From positions 22,871 through 86,870 of the forward strand of contig CAZVWE010000007.1 of NCBI GenBank assembly GCA_964631345.1: a DNA stretch of 64,000 nucleotides, written 5' to 3'. Position 1 is the first letter of the stretch. Every line of letters begins with the position of its first letter. This document shows, piece after piece, positions 16,521 through 24,954 of the stretch. A model generated the notes under the pieces. That model did no database searches. It was not told the DNA's origin and saw only the letters and a program-made list of their open reading frames with translations. Source of the stretch: MGBC163016 sp964631345 (GTDB lineage Bacteria; Actinomycetota; Coriobacteriia; Coriobacteriales; Eggerthellaceae). The position numbers were made by a program, and so were the translations under genes.

Positions 16521-17855
16521 GTGAATCAGAACCTCTTCGATCAAGCGACAATTCGCTACGACAACAAGGACTACCGTGGTGCCTTGCGTGATTACACGGC
16601 ATGTCTGCAAGATACCTCAGCTCCTTTTGCACTTGGGGAGATCGGGCTGATCTATCACAGGATTGGCAATTGCCTCGTGAAATTAAAAAACTCGGCCGAG
16701 GCAATTCAGGCATATGCACAAGCTGCTGCAGATCAATCATATGCTGCACAGGGTGCTTTGCAAAACAATATTGGCATGGCCTATGCATCGCTTCACGATT
16801 ATGAAAATGCGCTCGTACATTTCAAGGCAGCTGTAGAGGATCCAGCATATGAGACTCCGTATAAGGCATATATGGGTCTTGGTAATGCGGAGCTTAAACT
16901 TGGAAATAGTGCAGAGGCGGGTGTTGCTTTTCGTGAGGCTGCACTGGACGAAGAAAACCCTGATCCTGCAAAGGCACTTCTTAATTTAGGCATTTGTTTT
17001 ATGGCTCTAGGGCGCCCAACCGATGCAGTTGCAGCTTATGAATCAGCAATGCAGTTTGATATGGCGCAAAACACTCGCGACAGGCTTAATGCATCAATGG
17101 GACAGGCCTATGCAGCAAATGGGCAAATGCGCGATGCCGTGGATGCTTTTGAGCGCGCCATTATGAACGGAACATATCTGTTGTCAGATTCTGCAAGCGT
17201 TGATTATCAGCGTGCGCTTGCAGCTGTTGCGCTTGAGGCTCAAGAAGGAACTGGCGCAGATATGTCAGGTTTTGATGTGTCTGCTGATGGGACTCCCTTT
17301 GATAATTCTGACGATCCGTTTTTCTATGATGATGGATACGACGAAGAGGGGATCGCTGAATATCCTGGATTTGTTGGTGCATATGGTGGCGATGACGATA
17401 AGTTTTTTAACACTACTGATCAAGAGCTGGAGCAATGGTCAAAAAGCCTTGCGAAAAAGGATCGTAAACGCAGAAACGTTGGCCTTCGAATTGTTGTTGT
17501 GTTCATAGTTTTGCTAATCATTGCGCTTGGAGTTGCCATCTTTGGATATACACAAGGATATGGTTGGCCGACACAAGAAGCAGTATGTCGTGAGATATTC
17601 GCTGATCCAAAGAACTCACAAGGTGAGTTTTTGGATACGATGTCGCAAGATAGCGTGAAGTCAATGCTTGCACCAGTTGTACAAGATAGCGATATCACCA
17701 TTGATGGTATGAACAAGTCGATGACCGATTCAGTTGTATATGTCACCGCGAAAACACCTGAAGGCGGAGACATCATGTATAAGGTTAGCTTGGCTAGGGA
17801 TTTCATAGGATGGAAAGCATCTGGAATTGAACTTTATTTCCCGAGTCAAAACTAA
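16521..17855 (+). CDS. TPR-repeat protein with one C-terminal membrane segment
   Basis: The first 240 residues hold about six tetratricopeptide repeats (for example GLIYHRIGNCLVKLKNSAEA and GQAYAANGQMRDAVDAFERA), a scaffold for protein contacts. An acidic linker (residues 250-310) leads to a membrane segment at about 322-345 (RIVVVFIVLLIIALGVAIFG) and an outer domain of roughly 95 residues. The GTG start has a modest AGGT site. The partner is unknown, and its place between cyclophilin and ndk gives no clear clue. Confidence 0.8.
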   Translation: MNQNLFDQATIRYDNKDYRGALRDYTACLQDTSAPFALGEIGLIYHRIGNCLVKLKNSAEAIQAYAQAAADQSYAAQGALQNNIGMAYASLHDYENALVHFKAAVEDPAYETPYKAYMGLGNAELKLGNSAEAGVAFREAALDEENPDPAKALLNLGICFMALGRPTDAVAAYESAMQFDMAQNTRDRLNASMGQAYAANGQMRDAVDAFERAIMNGTYLLSDSASVDYQRALAAVALEAQEGTGADMSGFDVSADGTPFDNSDDPFFYDDGYDEEGIAEYPGFVGAYGGDDDKFFNTTDQELEQWSKSLAKKDRKRRNVGLRIVVVFIVLLIIALGVAIFGYTQGYGWPTQEAVCREIFADPKNSQGEFLDTMSQDSVKSMLAPVVQDSDITIDGMNKSMTDSVVYVTAKTPEGGDIMYKVSLARDFIGWKASGIELYFPSQN

Positions 17856-17948
17856 ATTCTTGTTATGTATTGATATATAGAGCAAGTTAGATACGTTAGG
17901 TAATTTAAAGTTATTTAGGCAAATTAAGGTTGGATGAAAGGATCTTCC

Positions 17949-18353
17949 ATGGCAGTTGAGATGACATATTCCATGATCAAGCCAGACGGTGTTCGCAATC
18001 ATCACGTTGGTGAGATCATCAATCGTTTTGAGCGTGCAGGCTTATCTATTGAGCGCATGGAGTACGGCATGGTAACAATGGAGCAAGCTCGTGCGAACTA
18101 TGCAGAACATGAAGGCAAACCTTTCTATGACGGGTTAATTGAGTACATCACATCGGGCCCTGTTGTTAAGATGGTTATAAAAGGCGAAGGTGCTGTAGCT
18201 AAATGCCGTTCTTTAATGGGTGCAACAAATCCAGCTGAGGCTGCTCCTGGAACCATCCGTGGTGACTTTGGATTAGTTATGGATGAAAATGTCATCCATG
18301 GCTCTGATTCTGTTGCATCAGCAGAGCGTGAAATATCAATATTTTTTGGCTAG
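17949..18353 (+). CDS. ndk: Nucleoside diphosphate kinase
   Basis: Moves the gamma-phosphate between nucleoside triphosphates and diphosphates by a phospho-histidine. TYSMIKPDGVRN opens the protein and the active-site NVIHGSDS lies near the end; 134 residues is the normal length. The ATG at 17949 is chosen over an upstream in-frame ATG at 17934 because GAAAGGA lies eight bases before it. Confidence 0.97.
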   Translation: MAVEMTYSMIKPDGVRNHHVGEIINRFERAGLSIERMEYGMVTMEQARANYAEHEGKPFYDGLIEYITSGPVVKMVIKGEGAVAKCRSLMGATNPAEAAPGTIRGDFGLVMDENVIHGSDSVASAEREISIFFG

Positions 18354-18375
18354 GAAAACTAAGGCGCGCTAGGAC

Positions 18376-19410
18376 ATGCTCTACAGAGTTATAGACGCAA
18401 GTGAGCTTAAGTCTCTTGTCTGCGCCTTCATGCGCGACTACGAAGTAATTGCGCCTGTCAAAAGTGGCAAAAGTTATAAGTTTGCGCACATCGAATCATT
18501 CGATGAGATTGCGCTTGACTACGATACAACGCTCACATCTTTGAAGGCATATTACCTCCCGCCTAAAGAGACGCTTTTTGAGTTTGATATTGAGAGCGCC
18601 GATGTTACTGACTTTGATTTAGAGATTAAGCCGAAGGTACTTTTTGGCGCTCACGCATGCGATATTAATTCGCTGAATAATTTGGATGCTGTTTTTGAGG
18701 ATGCGCGTTATCCAGATCCGTATTATGAAGCTCATAGAAAATCCACGATGATAGTAGGTATTAGTTGTACTCCAACAGAGACTTGCTTCTGCCATTTACT
18801 TGGCGCATCTGAGGCCAAAGGTGGGTATGATCTATTTTTACAAGACCTTGGAGATAGATATCTTGTATCTATTGGTAGCGTTGAAGCAGCTAATATTTTG
18901 GAAGCCGCCTGTAATCCCAGGGAAGCCACAGATGAAGATAGGCGTGATTTTAGAAAGATAACCCGCGAAAGACAGGAAGCGTTTTCTAAAGATATTCCTG
19001 ATATTCAAGAAATCCCAATGCTTATGGATGCATTTCATAAGGATCCGTTTTGGGATGAGCTAGGGGATAGATGTCTTTCATGCACGGCCTGCTCATCGGT
19101 GTGCCCTACTTGCTATTGCTTTGACATAGTCGACACACTTGATCCATCTGGTAAAGCTGGCAAGCGTGAGCGAGTGTGGGATGCGTGTACTTCTCCTCAA
19201 TTTGCCTTGGTTGCTGGTGGACATAACTTCCGGCCTACTGCATCAAATAGAGTGCGTCATCGCATGTATCACAAACTAAACGGATTTAATGCACAACACG
19301 GAAGCTACCTCTGTGTGGGTTGTGGTAGGTGTGTTCGCGCATGCAAGGCAAACATTTCGCCTATTGAAGTGCTTAAGTTCTTTGAGCGAAAGGGGGCAGA
19401 AGATGCCTGA
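18376..19410 (+). CDS. hydB: Group 3b hydrogenase beta subunit (iron-sulfur, HydB/AsrA-like)
   Basis: Electron-transfer subunit of a cytoplasmic sulfhydrogenase-type enzyme, also related to anaerobic sulfite reductase subunit A. Two 4Fe-4S motifs stand near the C-terminus: CLSCTACSSVCPTCYC and CVGCGRCVRACKANI. It opens the hydB-hydG-hydD-hydA run, the order known from Pyrococcus, and overlaps hydG by eight bases. Confidence 0.9.
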   Translation: MLYRVIDASELKSLVCAFMRDYEVIAPVKSGKSYKFAHIESFDEIALDYDTTLTSLKAYYLPPKETLFEFDIESADVTDFDLEIKPKVLFGAHACDINSLNNLDAVFEDARYPDPYYEAHRKSTMIVGISCTPTETCFCHLLGASEAKGGYDLFLQDLGDRYLVSIGSVEAANILEAACNPREATDEDRRDFRKITRERQEAFSKDIPDIQEIPMLMDAFHKDPFWDELGDRCLSCTACSSVCPTCYCFDIVDTLDPSGKAGKRERVWDACTSPQFALVAGGHNFRPTASNRVRHRMYHKLNGFNAQHGSYLCVGCGRCVRACKANISPIEVLKFFERKGAEDA

Positions 19411-20305
19411 TGGTGCATCTGTAAAAGTCTCTCCTTTGCAAGGAGAACATGCCTTGCTTTCAGGTGGTGATCTTATGCGCGCAAATCCATATAGACCTTG
19501 GCCTGCTCGCATAACTTCGATCACTCCTTTGACTGCTACTGAAAAGTTGTTTGAGTTTCGCTTGATAGATGAGCGCATTCGAAGTGCTTTCCATCATGAA
19601 CCAGGACAATTTGTTGAGGTGTCTATTTTTGGAACAGGTGAGGCACCTATTTCGATTTCAAGTTCGCCTTCAAAAAGCGGATTCATTGAACTTTGTGTAC
19701 GTCGTGCAGGGGAATTTACTGAGAAACTTCACTCGATGCAGTGCGGAGATATCGTTGGTATCAGAGGACCTTATGGAAGGCCTTTTCCGTTTGAGGAAAT
19801 GAAAGGCCATGACATATTGCTTGTAGCGGGTGGTCTTGGGATTGCCCCTTTGCGGTCTTTGATCAATAACATTCACGATGAGCGCTCAGAGTTTGGAAAT
19901 GTAACCATAATTTATGGATCAAAAAATCCAAACGAGGTCATGTTCAGAGATCAGTTTGAAATGTGGCGTCATCGCAAAGACTTTAATTTAGTTTTAACTG
20001 TGGATGAGGCTGATGATACCTGGGATGGCGAAGTTGGACTTGTAACAGCGCCGTTTGCCCATCTTGAGATAGACGCTGAAAACACCTATGGTGCGGTATG
20101 CGGGCCTCCTGTAATGTATAGGTTTGTTGTTGAAGAGATGCGGAAAAAAGGCATCAGTTATGATCATATTTACATGAGCTTTGAACGCCATATGAAGTGC
20201 GGTATGGGCAAATGTGGTCATTGCCAAATTGGACACCAGTACTGCTGTATTGACGGTCCTGTATTTAATTACTGGGAAGCTAAGAATATCCAAGGCTCAA
20301 TGTAG
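19403..20305 (+). CDS. hydG: Group 3b hydrogenase gamma subunit (FAD/NAD(P)-binding)
   Basis: Ferredoxin-NADP reductase-like subunit that passes electrons to or from NAD(P). FAD binding is marked by PISISSSPSKSG, nucleotide binding by LLVAGGLGIAPLRSLI, and a 2Fe-2S site by CGMGKCGHCQIGHQYCC. The ATG at 19403 has AGGGGGCAG before it and sits inside the end of hydB; the frame runs further upstream but without a site. It has 300 residues. Known relatives are AsrB and dihydroorotate dehydrogenase electron-transfer subunit, but the context decides for HydG. Confidence 0.9.
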   Translation: MPDGASVKVSPLQGEHALLSGGDLMRANPYRPWPARITSITPLTATEKLFEFRLIDERIRSAFHHEPGQFVEVSIFGTGEAPISISSSPSKSGFIELCVRRAGEFTEKLHSMQCGDIVGIRGPYGRPFPFEEMKGHDILLVAGGLGIAPLRSLINNIHDERSEFGNVTIIYGSKNPNEVMFRDQFEMWRHRKDFNLVLTVDEADDTWDGEVGLVTAPFAHLEIDAENTYGAVCGPPVMYRFVVEEMRKKGISYDHIYMSFERHMKCGMGKCGHCQIGHQYCCIDGPVFNYWEAKNIQGSM

Positions 20306-20379
20306 GGAAATGCAAGAGACGATATAGAGATTTAGAAATTCATGTAGGTGGTTTTAAATTCGGAAGGGTTTTTGAAGGC

Positions 20380-21174
20380 TTGACTGAGGGTAATAACATA
20401 CCAAGAGTTGTATTTATCGGACTTGCCAGTTGTTTCGGCTGTCAGATCAATATCACCAATGCAGAAGCTTACTTGCTTGATGTTTTAGGGCAAATTGACA
20501 TGCGGTATTGGCAACTCACATCAAGTGAAGGAATGCCTGAAGATTTCGATATAGCTGTAATTGAGGGTGCAGTTACTACAGCTGATGCTATAGAGCATAT
20601 AAAGCGTGTTCGTGAAGTTGCAAAAAGCGTCATAACCATTGGGGCTTGTGCGAAAACCGGCGGAATTCCAGGGATTGCATCTTTTGATTATGACGAGCGC
20701 TCGCATGAGGTTTATGGTGATGCAGTTCCGCAAATTGTAAGTGATATCGCCATAAAGCCGTGTGCGGTTAAAGATATTATCAAGGTAGATTATGAGGTTG
20801 CATGTTGTCCTGTAGATCCTTTTGATTTTGTAAGGGTTTTACAGGATGCACTCTATGGATCCAATGCATACCCACGAACTTCTACGCTTTGTGGTGAGTG
20901 TAAAAACAATGGTCGTGGATGTTTCTATGGACGAGGCGTGCTTTGCTTGGGAATGATAACTAGGTCAGGCTGTGGGGCACGTTGTCCTAACTTGGGAAGA
21001 CCTTGCAATGGATGTGCAGGCATGTCAGATGATGCAAATCTTAGCTCAGCTAGAGCCATAGCTTGCGCATCCGGTATCAATCCAGATGAATTTGAATCGG
21101 CGCTTACGATTTTCAATCAAGTAGCGCTTAATAATCAAAAAGCGCTTATTGCGGATGGGAGCGAAGATGCCTAA
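20380..21174 (+). CDS. hydD: Group 3b [NiFe]-hydrogenase small subunit
   Basis: Holds the iron-sulfur relay from the Ni-Fe site. The proximal cluster ligands are in ASCFGCQIN, IGACAKTGG and CCPVDPF. A further cysteine-rich region, CGECKNNGRGCFYGRGVLC with later CPNLGRPCNGC, holds additional clusters. No Tat signal is present, so the enzyme is cytoplasmic. The start appears to be a TTG at 20380; the 74-bp gap before it has no obvious promoter. It overlaps hydA by eight bases. Confidence 0.9.
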   Translation: MTEGNNIPRVVFIGLASCFGCQINITNAEAYLLDVLGQIDMRYWQLTSSEGMPEDFDIAVIEGAVTTADAIEHIKRVREVAKSVITIGACAKTGGIPGIASFDYDERSHEVYGDAVPQIVSDIAIKPCAVKDIIKVDYEVACCPVDPFDFVRVLQDALYGSNAYPRTSTLCGECKNNGRGCFYGRGVLCLGMITRSGCGARCPNLGRPCNGCAGMSDDANLSSARAIACASGINPDEFESALTIFNQVALNNQKALIADGSEDA

Positions 21175-22456
21175 GGCAAAGATTCAAGCGGAGCATCTCG
21201 CTCGCATCGAAGGGCATGGAGACATCAATATATCGATTGAAGACTCGAAGGTTATTGAGTGTAAATTTTCCGTAACAGAACCTGCGCGTCTTTTTGAATC
21301 TATGGTTCGCGGCCGTCCATTTGCTGAAAGTCCATATATTGCATCGCGTGTGTGTGGGATTTGTTCTTCAAGTCATGCAGTGACAGATATTCTTGCAATT
21401 GAACGAATCTTTGGTGTTGAGGTAACCGATAGAACGCGTGCTTTGCGCGAGCTTTTGATTTATGGATCGTATCTACAAAACCACGCAACACATCTTTTCG
21501 TTTTTGCGGCTCCTGACTTTCTTGGGCATAAAAGTGTATTTCCACTTGCTGAAGAAAATAGAGAACTTTTTGACTCAGCACTTTCTCTAAAAGCGATGGG
21601 AAATGAGCTTTGCACCAAAATAGGGGGGCGTTCAATCCATCCGATTACTGCAGTTGTTGGTGGATTTACACACGAAATATCGGCGGATGAATATTTACGT
21701 CTCGCTGAAAAGATGGAGTCCTTAATAGATTTTGCTTTGTCTTCGGTTGACCTGTTCAAAAGCTTTGATGTTACAAATTTTGAAACCGAAGGCGATATGC
21801 TGGCAATGGTTGAAAGTGATGCTTATCCAGTTATTGGGTCTGACATGGCATCATTTGTTCGTGCGGACTATTCTTTTGATGCGCAGGATTTCAATAAGGA
21901 AATCACTGAATATACAGTTGATCGATCAGGTGCATATTTAGCAAAAGCTACGCGTACTGATAATACGTATATGACATGTGCGCTTGCAAGAATTAATGCC
22001 TCTTGGCATAACCTTACAGAACCAGCTAGGTTCGCGGCAGCAAAAGCAGGACTTAGGCCTCCTGAGATAAACCCATTTGCAAACAACTTAGCCCAGGCTG
22101 TAGAAATTGTAGACGCCCTTGTTAGATGCTCTGCGATTTGTAGATCTTTAGCAACCAACGAATATGAGGGAACGTCTTTGCCAGTTGAATTTACACCGAG
22201 AGCCGGACGCGCTGTTGGATTTACTGAAGCTCCCCGCGGATCACTTTTTCATGAACTAGAAATTGATGATGATGGCCGAATTATGCAGGCATCCATCATT
22301 CCACCAACCTCTCAAAACATTGCAAATATGGAAAGTGATATGTCTAGGCTTGCTCAGCATTTGCTTGATCAAGGAGCAGATGAGGTTGCCATTCAACAAG
22401 ACATCGAAAAGCTCGTTCGAGCATACGATCCATGTCTTAGCTGTAGTGTGCATTAA
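21167..22456 (+). CDS. hydA: Group 3b [NiFe]-hydrogenase large subunit, ending at the last nickel ligand motif
   Basis: Catalytic subunit that takes up or forms H2. The L1 motif RVCGICSSSH is at residues 61-70. The L2 motif DPCLSCSVH is at residues 421-429, and the stop follows the histidine directly, so there is no C-terminal peptide for a HycI-type protease to remove. Most [NiFe] large subunits have such an extension; CooH is a known exception. No hyp maturation genes are in the window. The ATG at 21167 has GGGAG upstream and sits inside the hydD end. Physiologically it would couple NAD(P)H to H2. Confidence 0.93.
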   Translation: MPKAKIQAEHLARIEGHGDINISIEDSKVIECKFSVTEPARLFESMVRGRPFAESPYIASRVCGICSSSHAVTDILAIERIFGVEVTDRTRALRELLIYGSYLQNHATHLFVFAAPDFLGHKSVFPLAEENRELFDSALSLKAMGNELCTKIGGRSIHPITAVVGGFTHEISADEYLRLAEKMESLIDFALSSVDLFKSFDVTNFETEGDMLAMVESDAYPVIGSDMASFVRADYSFDAQDFNKEITEYTVDRSGAYLAKATRTDNTYMTCALARINASWHNLTEPARFAAAKAGLRPPEINPFANNLAQAVEIVDALVRCSAICRSLATNEYEGTSLPVEFTPRAGRAVGFTEAPRGSLFHELEIDDDGRIMQASIIPPTSQNIANMESDMSRLAQHLLDQGADEVAIQQDIEKLVRAYDPCLSCSVH

Positions 22457-22589
22457 CACTTTCGTATCTACAATGATGGCATCACATGTGCTCTCTCGTT
22501 GATGGCTGAAAGCTACCACTTCTCGAAAAAGTCATAATTTTGCTACTAGTTTTTTGATCTCCCGATATCTTGCGGCTCCGCACAGGCAT

Positions 22590-22617
22590 GCCCAATATAT
22601 TGTGTTGGGCAACTTTT
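22590..22617 (+). terminator. Weak terminator after the hydrogenase operon
   Basis: GCCCAA (22590-22595) pairs with TTGGGC (22605-22610), followed by AACTTTT. The T-run is short, so the call is weak. Confidence 0.4.
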
Positions 22618-22707
22618 CACGATTCTCAAATTTCGAACAAGCGTTTCATTTTATGCCTTCATACAGGTGAAATTCTGTGCATCTTGGTGTTGTGTGTGGA
22701 TTCAAAA

Positions 22708-22749
22708 GTGGCGAAAAGTGTTGCAAAGTGGGGCAAAGTGGCATAAGAT
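22708..22749 (+). promoter_or_regulatory. dcw promoter embedded in four MraZ boxes
   Basis: Four direct repeats with a 10-bp period, GTGGCGAAAA, GTGTTGCAAA, GTGGGGCAAA and GTGGCATAAG, lie at 22708-22747. MraZ in E. coli and Mycoplasma binds such TGGG-type repeats with 10-bp spacing. A promoter fits inside: TTGCAA (22721-22726), 17 bp, TAAGAT (22744-22749). Bound MraZ would cover both promoter elements, so autorepression of the whole cluster is likely. Confidence 0.75.
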
Positions 22750-22838
22750 TCCTAATCACGGTAGGGCTTTGTGGGTTTTGAAACGCAGCATAAACAAACA
22801 CTTAAAAACCCAACAAACGCAGAATGAGGAAGCGCCGC

Positions 22839-23387
22839 ATGACAAAAGACGTTGCAGTCATCGACATTGAATCGGAAGATGATCCTTTCGATATTGTTGG
22901 TGAGCACAGATTTAAAGTCGACGCCAAGGGTCGGGTGGCGCTCCCCGCAGAATTCCGCAAAGTCCTCTCCGGCAAACTCGTGGTGACCGTGGATCCTTCC
23001 GGCAAATGCCTAAGTGTCTACGAGAAATCCGCGTTCAACGATTGGGTGAATAAGCTGTTTCACGACAGGTATGGTGGATTTAATGCATCCGATCCAAAGC
23101 AGATCGGACTTTACAAGAAAATTCGTACCCAATCGAGGATCGTTGAGATTGATTCGTCTGGGCGCATAGGCCTTAAGCAGGATATGAGGGACAAAGCTGG
23201 CATCAAAAAGGATGTTGTTTTGTCTCCGGGTATTGGTTGCTTCGATATTTGGGACGAAGATGCCTTTGACAGCTACATGGACTCTATCGACCTGAATGAC
23301 TTTTATAGTGAGTCGCCAGCAAACGTAGAGATACCAGATGGGCAAGACGCGTCGTCAAGACCCGGAATGCCTTTGAGCTTCGTATAA
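22839..23387 (+). CDS. mraZ: Transcriptional regulator MraZ
   Basis: AbrB-like DNA-binding protein that controls its own dcw operon. Two SpoVT-AbrB-type units are seen: GEHRFKVDAKGRVALPAEFR and the second with IVEIDSSGRIGLKQDMRDKA. It has 182 residues, longer than the usual 140-150 because of an acidic N-terminus and a tail of about 20 residues. ATG 22839 has GAGGAAG upstream. Confidence 0.93.
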   Translation: MTKDVAVIDIESEDDPFDIVGEHRFKVDAKGRVALPAEFRKVLSGKLVVTVDPSGKCLSVYEKSAFNDWVNKLFHDRYGGFNASDPKQIGLYKKIRTQSRIVEIDSSGRIGLKQDMRDKAGIKKDVVLSPGIGCFDIWDEDAFDSYMDSIDLNDFYSESPANVEIPDGQDASSRPGMPLSFV

Positions 23388-23405
23388 GGCTATCGTCTCG
23401 GCACT

Positions 23406-24362
23406 GTGACAAGCGAATATCGGCATATTCCTGTTCTGTTAAATGAGTGCATAGATGCGCTTTGCCTAAAGCCGAAAATGGTTTTTGTAGATGCGACTTT
23501 AGGTTTTGCAGGACATTCCTTTGAAGTTGCTTCAAGGTTGGATACAACTTCAGCTCTTATAGGTATAGATCAGGACTCATATGCAAGAAGTGAAGCATAT
23601 AAGCGCTTGATGACTATATCGGAAGAGAAACGACCTGAAATTAAGATAATAGATGGCAACTTCAGGAACTTGGACGGAGAACTTTTGGAAGCAGACGTTC
23701 CTGGAATCGATGCAATTCTTTTCGATCTAGGTGTTTCGTCTTATCAGATTGATACTCCCAATCGCGGATTCTCCTTTAAGGAGAACTCGCCTCTCGATAT
23801 GCGTATGGATCCGGGGAAACAAAACATAACCGCAGAAGAGATCATCAACACCTTTAACGCAGCAGATCTCACTCGGATCATACGTACTAACTCGGACGAG
23901 AAGTGGGCAAGCCGTATTGCGGAATTTATCGTATCTGCAAGAGAAGTTACACCGATTAAGACCAGTGGTGAATTGGTTGAAATCATCAAAGCGGCTATTC
24001 CGGCATCAGCAAGACGTGCTGGTGGGCATCCGGCCAAGAGGACATTCCAAGCATTGAGAATGGAAGTTAATGGCGAGGTCAGCGCATTGCGCGAAGGCCT
24101 AGATGCGGCTGTCAGGTGGTTAAATCCCGGTGGCCGCATCTGTGTCATTGGATACCATTCAATTGAGGATCGAGTGGTGAAAGAAACCTTTAAGTCACTC
24201 GCTAACCGCTGCACTTGCCCTTCAGATTTTCCGGTATGTGTATGTGGTAAAACACCGGTTCTCTCTGTGCTTACGAAAAAGCCGATAACGCCAACAGAAG
24301 AAGAGATAGAAAGAAATCCGCGTGCAAGGAGCGCAAAACTTAGAGTAGCCGAGAAGTTATAA
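23406..24362 (+). CDS. rsmH: 16S rRNA (cytosine1402-N4)-methyltransferase RsmH
   Basis: SAM-dependent enzyme that methylates N4 of C1402 in the decoding centre. HIPVLLNECIDAL opens the protein; the SAM-site region VDATLGFAGHS, FDLGVSSYQID, and GYHSIEDRVVKE follow. It has 318 residues, as usual. The start is GTG, without a strong ribosome site, 18 bases after mraZ. Confidence 0.95.
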   Translation: MTSEYRHIPVLLNECIDALCLKPKMVFVDATLGFAGHSFEVASRLDTTSALIGIDQDSYARSEAYKRLMTISEEKRPEIKIIDGNFRNLDGELLEADVPGIDAILFDLGVSSYQIDTPNRGFSFKENSPLDMRMDPGKQNITAEEIINTFNAADLTRIIRTNSDEKWASRIAEFIVSAREVTPIKTSGELVEIIKAAIPASARRAGGHPAKRTFQALRMEVNGEVSALREGLDAAVRWLNPGGRICVIGYHSIEDRVVKETFKSLANRCTCPSDFPVCVCGKTPVLSVLTKKPITPTEEEIERNPRARSAKLRVAEKL

Positions 24363-24430
24363 GGCAAAGCTGTAAAGCAAAAGCAGCGCGGCTATAAGTA
24401 TTGTGACAAGGATTTGGTAGGGAGAAACGC

Positions 24431-24943
24431 GTGAGTGCATATCCTGCATATAATATGGGCTCGACAGCCTTGTCTAGAGCGGCCTCTCCTGCACGTAAAC
24501 GCAGACAGTCTCTGCCTGCTTCCCCTGAGAAATCTAGAATTGGCCAACTTGGTATAGAGGTACTTCCTGGAAATGGCCAAGGCAAGCAAAGACAGGCATC
24601 TAATGGGGTTGTTCTTCTTGCAAAGATTGCATTAGCTGTACTTGTTGTGTTTGCTCTTGTCGGTATTGCTCGCATAACTTTATCTTCCACTACCGTTGCT
24701 GTAGCCCTTGAGGCGAAAGACTTAAATTCGAAAATCGATGTTGCTCGAGATGAGGGAAGTCTTCTTGAAGTTACAAGAAGTTCTCTTGCAAATCCTTCGC
24801 GTGTAAAGCAGGAAGCAACTGCAATTGGTATGGCAGTTCCTGAGAGCAGCAAGTTTATGGATATGTCGGGAGATATTGTTGTTTTAGATGAAACTGGGAA
24901 TCTTTCCCTAACAGGCACAGCCCTTGCCTTAGATGCTTCATAA
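24431..24943 (+). CDS. ftsL: FtsL-like cell division protein
   Basis: Short bitopic protein in the ftsL position between rsmH and ftsI. About 60 basic cytoplasmic residues precede one membrane segment (VVLLAKIALAVLVVFALVGI, about 61-80). An outer helix with heptad-like spacing follows, then a tail. FtsL sequences diverge strongly, so the call rests on topology and place. It would join FtsB/FtsQ and FtsW-FtsI at the septum. GTG start after AGGGAG. Confidence 0.8.
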   Translation: MSAYPAYNMGSTALSRAASPARKRRQSLPASPEKSRIGQLGIEVLPGNGQGKQRQASNGVVLLAKIALAVLVVFALVGIARITLSSTTVAVALEAKDLNSKIDVARDEGSLLEVTRSSLANPSRVKQEATAIGMAVPESSKFMDMSGDIVVLDETGNLSLTGTALALDAS

Positions 24944-24954
24944 GGATAGCTTTT

